NCBI GenBank assembly: GCA_011390275.1
Contig: JAABST010000040.1
Location: forward strand, 1-40,339
Direction of reading: 5' to 3'
DNA length: 40,339 bases
Source: Geitlerinema sp. S16
GTDB lineage: Bacteria; Cyanobacteriota; Cyanobacteriia; Cyanobacteriales; Geitlerinemataceae
The notes beneath the pieces were generated by a model. The model was not told where the DNA came from, made no database searches, and saw only the letters and a list, made by a program, of their open reading frames with translations. Below are positions 34,176 to 40,339 of this stretch, piece by piece; within the stretch, counting starts at the first letter, position 1; each line of letters opens with the position of its first letter. Both the position numbers and the translations under genes were made by a program.

Positions 34176-34841
34176 TCAGACGGTTTCCCACATTTTGCCG
34201 AGTGGGGATTGATTCAGCCAGCCGACAAATTGAGAGCGCTCACTATCCGGCATGTCTTTGAGAGCTTCGATCGCCCGTCCCACAAAGCTGGTATTCCCAA
34301 AGTACTCCTTTCCAATTCGATACAGCTCTTGGAGCAGCGTATTGAGGTGATGCTCTTGCCAGTGCGGAATCTGACCACTTTCCAGCGGATCTTGTTCCAG
34401 TAGCTCCGCCACAGCCTCTGGCGCAGTGGCATCGGGAAAATTCCACTGCTGAAACAGCTTGATCACGTCTTTCTGGAAGGCTCCGGCCTGACGATTTCCC
34501 AACAAATCCTCGATCGCGTAGTAAACCTCTTGCAGCAAAATCAAAGCCGCTTGGGTAAAGAATGGCGAAGCAGCGCCGCTATCGTGCTCATCGTCGAGCT
34601 GTTCGATCCGGATTTTACCCCAAACACTGTAACGATCCGGCTCCTCAAGCAAGACACAGGCTTTACCTCTGTTGTCGGTCAAGTCGCGCCAGAAACTTCG
34701 CGCCTCTTCTGCTTGCTTGGCGTTAAACACACTAATCAGACGAAATGTTTGATCCTGATAGTTCAACACAGGAATGTTCTGGCCGGTTTTAGGGTGCTGA
34801 ATACCGGATATTTCAACATCCTGCCTTTTTAAGATGAACAT
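34176..34841 (-). CDS. Npun_F0813 family protein
   Basis: A 221-residue cytoplasmic protein resembling the cyanobacterial Npun_F0813 family. Characteristic stretches are MFILKRQDVEISGIQHP at the start, QAEEARSFWRDLTDNRGKACVLLEEPDRYSVWGKI in the first half, and a helical C-terminus with ALILLQEVYYAIEDLLG. The ATG at 34841 begins at the conserved sequence; a GTG at 34892 would add 17 residues. No membrane or catalytic motif is evident and no function is known. No clear terminator is visible after it. Confidence 0.78.
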   Translation of the reverse strand: MFILKRQDVEISGIQHPKTGQNIPVLNYQDQTFRLISVFNAKQAEEARSFWRDLTDNRGKACVLLEEPDRYSVWGKIRIEQLDDEHDSGAASPFFTQAALILLQEVYYAIEDLLGNRQAGAFQKDVIKLFQQWNFPDATAPEAVAELLEQDPLESGQIPHWQEHHLNTLLQELYRIGKEYFGNTSFVGRAIEALKDMPDSERSQFVGWLNQSPLGKMWETV

Positions 34842-35673
34842 GACGCTGTTGATAGACTCCGATCGAGGCAAATCGTGCAGAGGGGTAAGCACGCGACAGC
34901 TAGACTGTCATGCGAGCGAAAGCGCACGCTGGGAAATTTGAACCGTTTGAATGGCCAAGAACCTCAGAGAGGCGGGCTGAATCAAAACCACTTCGAGACT
35001 AGTGGCTGCGGTTTCCGCTCTGTAGGCGTTTCCCACTGCTCAGTAACGAAGGTCTCCCTAGTGTACATTGCCGCTTCAGTAGATGGCATGACGATACTCT
35101 ACCCTCAAGCTCACACTCTGAGAACGGTTATGAGGCTATCACTCTCCCAACACCATGCAAATGTGTGACGAGTCGATACCGCTATCGCTAAGCCACTGAA
35201 TGAGTTATCCATTGAGTTATCTGAGTTATCCAAACGTTTGAGCGCATTATGTGAACGCATCACCGAAAGAGAACTGTCGCATGAAGTTGATTGAAATTAA
35301 TTTCGGTAGACATTCCCTAATGGCTTTACCCCAGCTCAATGATGAATGTTGCTGTTTTACCAGAAAATTTGGCGTGACAGACTTTCGCAGAACAGTCTCA
35401 GAATCTCTTCAAAGAAATGATCCGCATTGGCCGCCAAAATTCCATCTCAGCTATATTGTGATAAAGACAAAAAGTTTATAGAGACATTAGCGGACAGTCT
35501 GGTGAAATTTTCTCAGATTCTAGGCTTGGCATCTGAGTCGTGCTTTACATCAACGCTTTGCATACGAATAAGGATGGCGATCTCGCTGCAAATTCTCTGA
35601 CGAGGATGGCGATATCGATCTATTTTTTGAGCATGAGCCTCATTTCTCTATTTGTTTTTCTATTTATCAGTTC

Positions 35674-35714
35674 GGCTGGCCACATCCAGCCTTCATGCAA
35701 AGTATTTGAAGGCT
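35674..35714. promoter_or_regulatory. Two mutually exclusive hairpins upstream of phoU
   Basis: GGCTGG (35674-35679) can pair with CCAGCC (35686-35691), while AGCCTTCA (35688-35695) can pair with TGAAGGCT (35707-35714). The two stems share AGCC, so only one can form at a time, a layout seen in attenuators and switches. No T tract follows the second stem directly. It lies about 230 bases before phoU. Confidence 0.4.
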
Positions 35715-35728
35715 AGATTGGGTTTTGC

Positions 35729-35747
35729 CGTTTAAGAGTTAGTTAAG
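35729..35747 (-). promoter_or_regulatory. Candidate Pho box upstream of phoU
   Basis: On the minus strand two octamers, CTTAACTA and CTTAAACG, lie 11 bases apart with a three-base spacer, matching the tandem PyTTAA-type Pho box bound by cyanobacterial SphR/PhoB. It is about 200 bases from the phoU start and in reverse orientation, which weakens the case. Confidence 0.35.
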
Positions 35748-35943
35748 TGTGATGTGTGTTGCAGATAAAACTCGGTGATTAGTGCATAAGATTAGTATGT
35801 AAGTCTTTTTTGTTTATATTGTTGATACTTTTCCATTATTTTATGATTACTTAGGTCATTCCATTTATTAGGAACGCGATAACACCGGCCAGTCCATACA
35901 CATCAAGTCGCAGGTAGCTCTTCCCCTGTGCCCAGAAAATTTA

Positions 35944-36630
35944 GTGCAAAGTCAGTTTCTTCCACCAACTATCGTTCCACTCAATCCGGGACGCACTCAG
36001 CTTCAACGTAAACTCGAAAAGCTCCGCCAAGATGTGCTGCGCATGGGGACTCTTGTCGAGAACTCAGTCCGCCTGAGCCACCTTGCCTTATTTGAATGCA
36101 ATCTTGAGGCGGCGAACTCGATCGCGCCCCTCGATAAAAAAATTGATAAGTTTTATCGGCAAATCGAGTCCGATTGCGTGATGCTCTTAACGCTTGAATC
36201 GCCCGTGGCTCAGGATGGCCGACAGCTCGGAGCCTTGATGCAGCTCATCCGCGATTTGGAGCGAATTGGTGACTATGCCAAAGATCTTGGGGCGATCGCG
36301 ATGAAGCTGTTTCCCTACCCGAAACACGCCTGTATGTCGGATATTGAACGCATGTCGCGGGAAGCACAAGCCATGCTGGCCATGAGTTTGGTGGCTCTGA
36401 TCGAGTTTGACGGCACGGCGGGCAGCAAGATGAAGCAGCGCGATACGATCGTCGATGATGCTTACAAAAGCCTGTATCGACGGTTAGCGTATCAGCACGA
36501 CTATACGGGCATTCTTGAGCCGATCGTTCTCATGACGCTCATTATTCGTCATCTTGAACGGATGGCAGACCATGCCACCAATATCGGTCAGCGTGTGACC
36601 TATATTGTCACGGGTGAACGTCGCGTTTAG
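35944..36630 (+). CDS. phoU: Phosphate signalling protein PhoU
   Basis: Regulates phosphate uptake and the phosphate two-component system by linking the Pst transporter to the histidine kinase. The 228-residue protein has two PhoU three-helix domains with the metal-binding signatures ERIGDYAKDLG (about 103-113) and ERMADHATNIG (about 206-216). Length is normal. The start is GTG at 35944. pst genes and the kinase are not in the window. A Pho-box-like repeat upstream would fit phosphate control. Sole gene of its transcription unit as far as visible. Confidence 0.94.
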   Translation: MQSQFLPPTIVPLNPGRTQLQRKLEKLRQDVLRMGTLVENSVRLSHLALFECNLEAANSIAPLDKKIDKFYRQIESDCVMLLTLESPVAQDGRQLGALMQLIRDLERIGDYAKDLGAIAMKLFPYPKHACMSDIERMSREAQAMLAMSLVALIEFDGTAGSKMKQRDTIVDDAYKSLYRRLAYQHDYTGILEPIVLMTLIIRHLERMADHATNIGQRVTYIVTGERRV

Positions 36631-36683
36631 TGTTGTACGCGATGATGTCCTGCGATCGTGGCGATTCGTTTCGTTGACATCAG

Positions 36684-36710
36684 TTGACATCAAGACTGAA
36701 CCATTAATAC
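36684..36710 (+). promoter_or_regulatory. Candidate sigma-70 promoter of the CBS-CP12 gene
   Basis: A TTGACA -35 box (36684-36689) and TAATAC (36705-36710) are 15 bases apart, shorter than the ideal 17. The -35 lies in an exact tandem repeat GTTGACATCA (36673-36682, 36683-36692). It is 172 bases before the start codon. Confidence 0.35.
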
Positions 36711-36881
36711 TGAGCGATTAACGTGCGGAAAGATTAACGATTTCAACGAAATGGTAACGAACGATGGCGTCTACCGGTTGATGGCTGGATCTTCGCGGGA
36801 CAATATGAGCATGACGTGCGATCGCGATGAATTTGACCGCGATCGTACGTCAGACCTGTTGAAACATTAGGGGAACGAACG

Positions 36882-37493
36882 ATGAAAGCCAGTGATATTA
36901 TGACCCGCGATGTGGTCACTGTGAAAGGCGTCACGCCTGTATCTGAGGCCGTTAAGCTCATGCGCAGTCATGGACTGCGAGCGCTGATCGTCTCGCGACG
37001 CGACGAGCATGATGCCTATGGAATTGTGACCGAGGTGGATATTGCCTACAAGGTTGCGGCCTATGGCAAAGATCCGCAAACCATGCGTGTCTTTGAGATC
37101 ATGACGAAACCCTGTATTACGGTTTCGCCGGATCTCGGCGTAGAGTATGTGGCGCGATTGTTCGCGAATACCGGTATTCGACGGGCTCCGGTCGTGGATA
37201 CCGAGCTGCGCGGTATTGTCTCGGTGACCGATATTTTGATGCAGAGCAACTTTGATGTTGCGCCAAGCAGCTTGAAGCTCAAAGAACGCATTCAAATGGC
37301 GATCGTGGAAGCACGGAAGCTCACTCAGGAAGAAGGGGCGCGATCGAAAGCGAGCGCTGCCGCCTGGGATACCGTCGAAGAGTTACAGGCAGAAGCCGCT
37401 CACCAAAGTGCAGGGACACTGGCCAAAACAGCCTTTGAAGCCTACTGCGAAGAGAATCCGGAGGCTCCGGAAGCCCGGATGTACGATGATTAA
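36882..37493 (+). CDS. CBS-CP12 fusion protein
   Basis: Two N-terminal CBS repeats (about 1-60 and 70-125), which typically bind adenosine nucleotides, are fused to a C-terminal CP12 domain (about 158-203). CP12 normally holds phosphoribulokinase and glyceraldehyde-3-phosphate dehydrogenase in an inactive complex in the dark. The CP12 core AWDTVEELQAE is intact, and the C-terminal peptide YCEENPEAPEARMYDD keeps C189, but the second cysteine of the pair is alanine (A198) and the N-terminal cysteine pair is absent. Thioredoxin-type redox switching is therefore unlikely and nucleotide sensing by the CBS pair is the plausible control; this is inference. AGGGGA precedes the ATG at 36882. Confidence 0.93.
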   Translation: MKASDIMTRDVVTVKGVTPVSEAVKLMRSHGLRALIVSRRDEHDAYGIVTEVDIAYKVAAYGKDPQTMRVFEIMTKPCITVSPDLGVEYVARLFANTGIRRAPVVDTELRGIVSVTDILMQSNFDVAPSSLKLKERIQMAIVEARKLTQEEGARSKASAAAWDTVEELQAEAAHQSAGTLAKTAFEAYCEENPEAPEARMYDD

Positions 37494-37786
37494 CCGCTTT
37501 GCTTGATTGTGGTGTCAGACATCACCCATCGTGGCAAATGGTCAAAGTGAGATCCTTAGAGTTGGCAAGGAATGCGTGACTTGAGCCATCATTCAGCCCT
37601 GTGCTAGAAAGTTGCTGGCTCCTGACCCCCAAACCAAGTATCCTGTCTGAGTAAAATTGCTCATGCTCTGAGTGTGATTTGAGGGTTTTCGTCTTCAATT
37701 CCAGCCTTCAGACATTGGCCGAGATTACGGTCTGACTTCAAGGGATTGATCGCGGCGTTATTTTGCCCTAGTGAGTGTTTCGCGTT

Positions 37787-38629
37787 ATGCGTGTCGAGCC
37801 TTTTAACGTTCTGTCTTCGGATGATATCGACGATCGCCGCCGTCAGCTTCGGCGTCAGCGCAGTCTGCACCGCTGGCGTAATGGCGCAAGATTCATTGTG
37901 CTGGCGGCGTTTACCGCTGGCGCGATCGCGCTCATTCGTCAGCCCGGTTGGACACTCAATGACGCCAGTGCGATCAAGGTGAGCGGCAATCGTTGGCTGC
38001 CGGACGAAACCGTCCAAACCCTGATCGATCTGAACTATCCCCAATCGTTGCTACGTCTTGATCCCAACGAACTCGCCCAGCATCTCAGCCAGTCCGAGAC
38101 GATTGCCGATGCGCGGGTTTATCGCGAGCTGATGCCACCGGCTCTCAAGGTGTGGGTACAGGAACGCCAGCCGGTGGCGATCGCCTACCCTGCCAATACG
38201 CCAGTCGTCTCCGGTTCCATGGCGATCGCGGGACGTGGGCAGTTCGAGGATCGACTCGGTCTTATCGACGCGAGCGGCCAATGGATGACTTACAAAGACT
38301 ATGTCGATCGTCCGAAAATGCCGCCGTTGCCGACCTTGGCAACCCTAGGAAATTACGATGATTACAAAGATCGCTGGTCTGAAGTCTATGCCGAACTGTC
38401 ACTGAGTAGCGTCCAAATTGCACAGATTGATTGGCGCGATCCTCGTAACATCATTTTAAGCACTGAAATTGGGTCGGTTCACCTCGGCCCGATCGGGCCG
38501 CGTTTACCGGAGCAGATTATCGCTCTCGATCGCCTGCGAAATCTGCCGCAGCAGGTGGGAGCCGACCGTATTCTCTATGTCGATCTCAGCGATCCGCGTG
38601 CGCCCTATGTGCAGGCTCCGTCGCCGTAA
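37787..38629 (+). CDS. ftsQ: Cell division protein FtsQ
   Basis: Divisome membrane protein with a POTRA domain that connects early and late division proteins. The 280-residue protein has a basic cytoplasmic N-terminus (RRRQLRRQRSLHRWR), a single transmembrane helix (about 34-50), a POTRA domain beginning IKVSGNRWLPDETVQTLI (about 62-130) with ARVYRELMPPALKVWVQER, and a C-terminal beta domain ending in LYVDLSDPRAPYVQ. The ATG at 37787 is preferred over a GTG at 37775. It lies directly upstream of ftsZ, the usual cyanobacterial ftsQ-ftsZ order. Confidence 0.93.
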   Translation: MRVEPFNVLSSDDIDDRRRQLRRQRSLHRWRNGARFIVLAAFTAGAIALIRQPGWTLNDASAIKVSGNRWLPDETVQTLIDLNYPQSLLRLDPNELAQHLSQSETIADARVYRELMPPALKVWVQERQPVAIAYPANTPVVSGSMAIAGRGQFEDRLGLIDASGQWMTYKDYVDRPKMPPLPTLATLGNYDDYKDRWSEVYAELSLSSVQIAQIDWRDPRNIILSTEIGSVHLGPIGPRLPEQIIALDRLRNLPQQVGADRILYVDLSDPRAPYVQAPSP

Positions 38630-38699
38630 ATCGATCGCCGCTCTTTAACGGTAGATGCCCTTGCTATGATGAGTTGTCCCGAATAATCAATAGTTAGGT

Positions 38700-38713
38700 T
38701 GACCTTTGGGTCA
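38700..38713. promoter_or_regulatory. Small inverted repeat between ftsQ and ftsZ
   Basis: TGACC (38700-38704) and GGTCA (38709-38713) form a perfect five-base inverted repeat around TTTG, in the 224-base leader of ftsZ. Possible operator or small hairpin; no regulator assigned. Confidence 0.35.
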
Positions 38714-38853
38714 GCAATGGCCGCAACGGCACTGCAACTGTAATCATTTCTCAGACAACCCCACTCGCAACGGGTGTAAGTTGACTTTTTAGGATCGAAC
38801 GTAGACACTTCTGTTAAACAAAACTGCTACGATAAGCTCTCTTTTTGACTCCC

Positions 38854-40122
38854 ATGACCCAGGATCGCTCGAACCCACTTGCGACACCAGCATTTGCATC
38901 TGAAGGAGCAGCTCCGTTCCCCGTTGCGATCGATGCCGCCAACCCGTTCGGCACTCCCGGAACCATTAACGCAAACCCACGAGATAACCGAGATAACACT
39001 ATGCCTGGGGAAGACACCAACATCGGAGATATCATCCCGAGCAGCGTCGCGCGGATCAAGGTCATCGGCGTTGGCGGCGGCGGCGGTAATGCCGTGAATC
39101 GAATGATCGCCTCTGATATGGCGGGAATTGAGTTTTGGTCAGTCAATACAGACTCGCAATCACTGGGGAATTCGGCGGCCAAAAATTACATGCAGATCGG
39201 CCAAAAGCTGACGCGAGGTCTGGGGGCAGGGGGAAACCCGGCGATCGGACAAAAGGCCGCCGAGGAATGTCGCGAAGAGTTGATGGCGGCGCTGGAAGGG
39301 GCTGACCTCGTATTTATTACCGCCGGTATGGGTGGCGGAACGGGGACGGGAGCCGCGCCGCTGGTGGCTCAGTTGGCGAAGGAAGTGGGCGCTTTAACGG
39401 TGGGTATCGTGACGCGCCCGTTTGTCTTTGAAGGTCGCCGTCGTTCTGAGCAAGCCAAGCTGGGGATTGAGGCGCTCCAAAGTAGCGTTGATACGCTCAT
39501 CGTGATCCCCAATGACAAGTTACTCTCAGTGATCCCGGAGCAAACCCCTGTCCAAGATGCCTTCCGCTATGCGGACGAAATCCTGCGCCAAGGGGTTCAG
39601 GGGATTTCGGACATCATCACAATTCCCGGTCTGGTGAATGTCGATTTTGCTGACGTTCGGGCGGTGATGGCGGATGCGGGTTCGGCGATGATGGGAATTG
39701 GTCACGGGTCGGGTAAGTCGCGGGCGCGGGAAGCGGCGACGGCGGCGATCGCCTCGCCCTTGCTCGAATCTTCGATCGATGGTGCAAAAGGCGTCGTATT
39801 CAACATTACTGGCGGCACAGATCTCACGCTGCACGAAGTCACGGCGGCAGCCGAGACGATTTACGAAGTGGTCGATCCCGACGCCAATATCATCTTTGGA
39901 GCGGTGCTCGATGAACGCCTCCAGGGTGAAGTCAAGATGACCGTCATTGCAACAGGCTTTAGCCCGAACGCTGCGCCGACTCAGCGGGCAATTCCGACCA
40001 GTGCTGATATTTTTGGCAATTCTGATGCATCGAGTTCGTCATCGGACTCAGGAATTTCACGCTTTGGTATGGGGCTAGATATTCCTGAATTTCTTCAACG
40101 TCGCCGCTCAAACGATTCCTGA
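38854..40122 (+). CDS. ftsZ: Cell division protein FtsZ
   Basis: Tubulin-like GTPase that polymerises into the division ring. The 422-residue protein has the GTP-binding glycine loop GGGTGTG (160-166), the T7 loop NVDFADVRAVM supplying the catalytic aspartate, and a C-terminal peptide GLDIPEFLQRRR (407-418) for binding partners such as membrane anchors. The first 60 residues are an unusually long, Pro/Ala/Asn-rich extension typical of cyanobacterial FtsZ. The ATG at 38854 is preferred over a TTG at 38845. It follows ftsQ by 224 bases, which probably hold an extra promoter, and ends in a clear terminator. Confidence 0.97.
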   Translation: MTQDRSNPLATPAFASEGAAPFPVAIDAANPFGTPGTINANPRDNRDNTMPGEDTNIGDIIPSSVARIKVIGVGGGGGNAVNRMIASDMAGIEFWSVNTDSQSLGNSAAKNYMQIGQKLTRGLGAGGNPAIGQKAAEECREELMAALEGADLVFITAGMGGGTGTGAAPLVAQLAKEVGALTVGIVTRPFVFEGRRRSEQAKLGIEALQSSVDTLIVIPNDKLLSVIPEQTPVQDAFRYADEILRQGVQGISDIITIPGLVNVDFADVRAVMADAGSAMMGIGHGSGKSRAREAATAAIASPLLESSIDGAKGVVFNITGGTDLTLHEVTAAAETIYEVVDPDANIIFGAVLDERLQGEVKMTVIATGFSPNAAPTQRAIPTSADIFGNSDASSSSSDSGISRFGMGLDIPEFLQRRRSNDS

Positions 40123-40192
40123 GCGATTCGGCTCGATCGTCAGAGTCATTACAGATCATCGCGGTTTTAAAGGATTCAGTTCAAGCGTGAAG

Positions 40193-40227
40193 ATGATTGC
40201 AAACCCAGTGTTTGCGATCATTTTTTT
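40193..40227 (+). terminator. Intrinsic terminator of ftsZ
   Basis: Stem ATGATTGCAAAC (40193-40204) with GTTTGCGATCAT (40210-40221), one U-G wobble, closes a CCAGT loop and runs into seven T residues. It lies about 70 bases after the ftsZ stop. The last 110 bases to the window end show no gene start. Confidence 0.93.
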
Positions 40228-40339
40228 GGGTTTACCGATGTCTAAATATCAAGGTCTGTGTGGGGAGCATCTCATTAATGCAATAAGCAGAAATACTCAG
40301 GCTTAGGCGAGCAGGCGATTAAGATAAGCACAGCGTAGC

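Larger units (their letters stand above)
34842..35943. other. 1.1-kb region without a convincing gene
   Basis: Small open frames at 34875-35168 and 35251-35481 have no recognisable domain. Present are three copies of GAGTTATC (35202-35209, 35214-35221, 35223-35230), a direct repeat AGGATGGCGAT (35571-35581, 35603-35613), two overlapping hairpins at 35674-35714 and a Pho-box-like repeat at 35729-35747. The right half (35480-35940) is AT-rich. It may hold decayed genes or a small RNA. Confidence 0.4.

Noticed and set aside
34875..35168. 97-residue plus-strand frame
   Set aside because: Overlaps only the unlikely extended start of the Npun_F0813 gene, and no domain or plausible coding pattern is seen.
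35251..35481. 76-residue frame with cysteine cluster (DECCCF)
   Set aside because: No family resemblance, no ribosome binding site, surrounded by non-coding repeats; kept only as part of the 1.1-kb gap.
1..40339. tRNA, rRNA and CRISPR arrays
   Set aside because: No TTCGANTCC-type tRNA arm, rRNA-like sequence or regularly spaced direct repeats of CRISPR length were found by reading; a covariance search would be needed to exclude divergent RNAs.

Overview
The window comes from a cyanobacterium. The HIP1 octamer GCGATCGC (for example at 844-851, 2843-2850 and 16206-16213) and CGATCG-rich coding DNA occur across most of it. Several genes belong to families found mainly or only in cyanobacteria: PatD-like, DUF2358, DUF3181, PAP/fibrillin, a CBS-CP12 fusion, the Npun_F0813 family, and a cyanobacterial-type FtsQ-FtsZ pair. 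Species and growth form cannot be read from the sequence. A PatD-like gene does not by itself prove heterocysts.

Most of the window is chromosomal housekeeping. It contains glycogen synthase (2408-3781, minus), an FeS-type photolyase-related protein (4075-5655), bifunctional proline catabolic PutA (5855-8836), Rel (p)ppGpp synthetase/hydrolase followed closely by a DUF2358 gene (12034-14774, minus), PatD-like and degenerate zinc-ribbon proteins (15410-16637), fibrillin (minus), leuC with a RibD-C reductase (17412-19616), an M23 peptidase with a membrane anchor (minus), a VOC protein, DUF3181, a MOSC protein, a YdcF/DUF218 protein, an MdlA/MdlB-like ABC exporter (minus), small membrane proteins, a cyanobacterial HTH protein (minus), a multi-pass membrane protein (minus), Npun_F0813 (minus), phoU, CBS-CP12, and ftsQ-ftsZ with a strong terminator at the right end.

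Three segments look acquired: they are AT-richer, two of them show no HIP1 octamer that I can find, and they differ in codon use. (i) 1-2232 holds a type III restriction Res subunit that lacks its N-terminal ATPase motif I. (ii) 8889-11520 holds an orphan VapB-like antitoxin whose 3' end runs into a 110-bp nested palindrome, a membrane-anchored coiled-coil DUF4041/T5orf172 (GIY-YIG-like) protein, a bidirectional terminator, and overlapping YidD-like and YbjQ-like genes. (iii) 19651-21048 holds a polytopic membrane protein resembling GT-C glycosyltransferases. The second segment is the best candidate for an undescribed system, probably defence- or mobile-element-related, but its function is inference only.

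Non-coding structure includes four clear intrinsic terminators, a 123-bp MITE-like element with terminal inverted repeats (32524-32648), a long hairpin in the leader of the M23 peptidase gene, overlapping mutually exclusive hairpins next to a Pho-box-like repeat far upstream of phoU, and several short tandem repeats. I found no tRNA, rRNA or CRISPR array.
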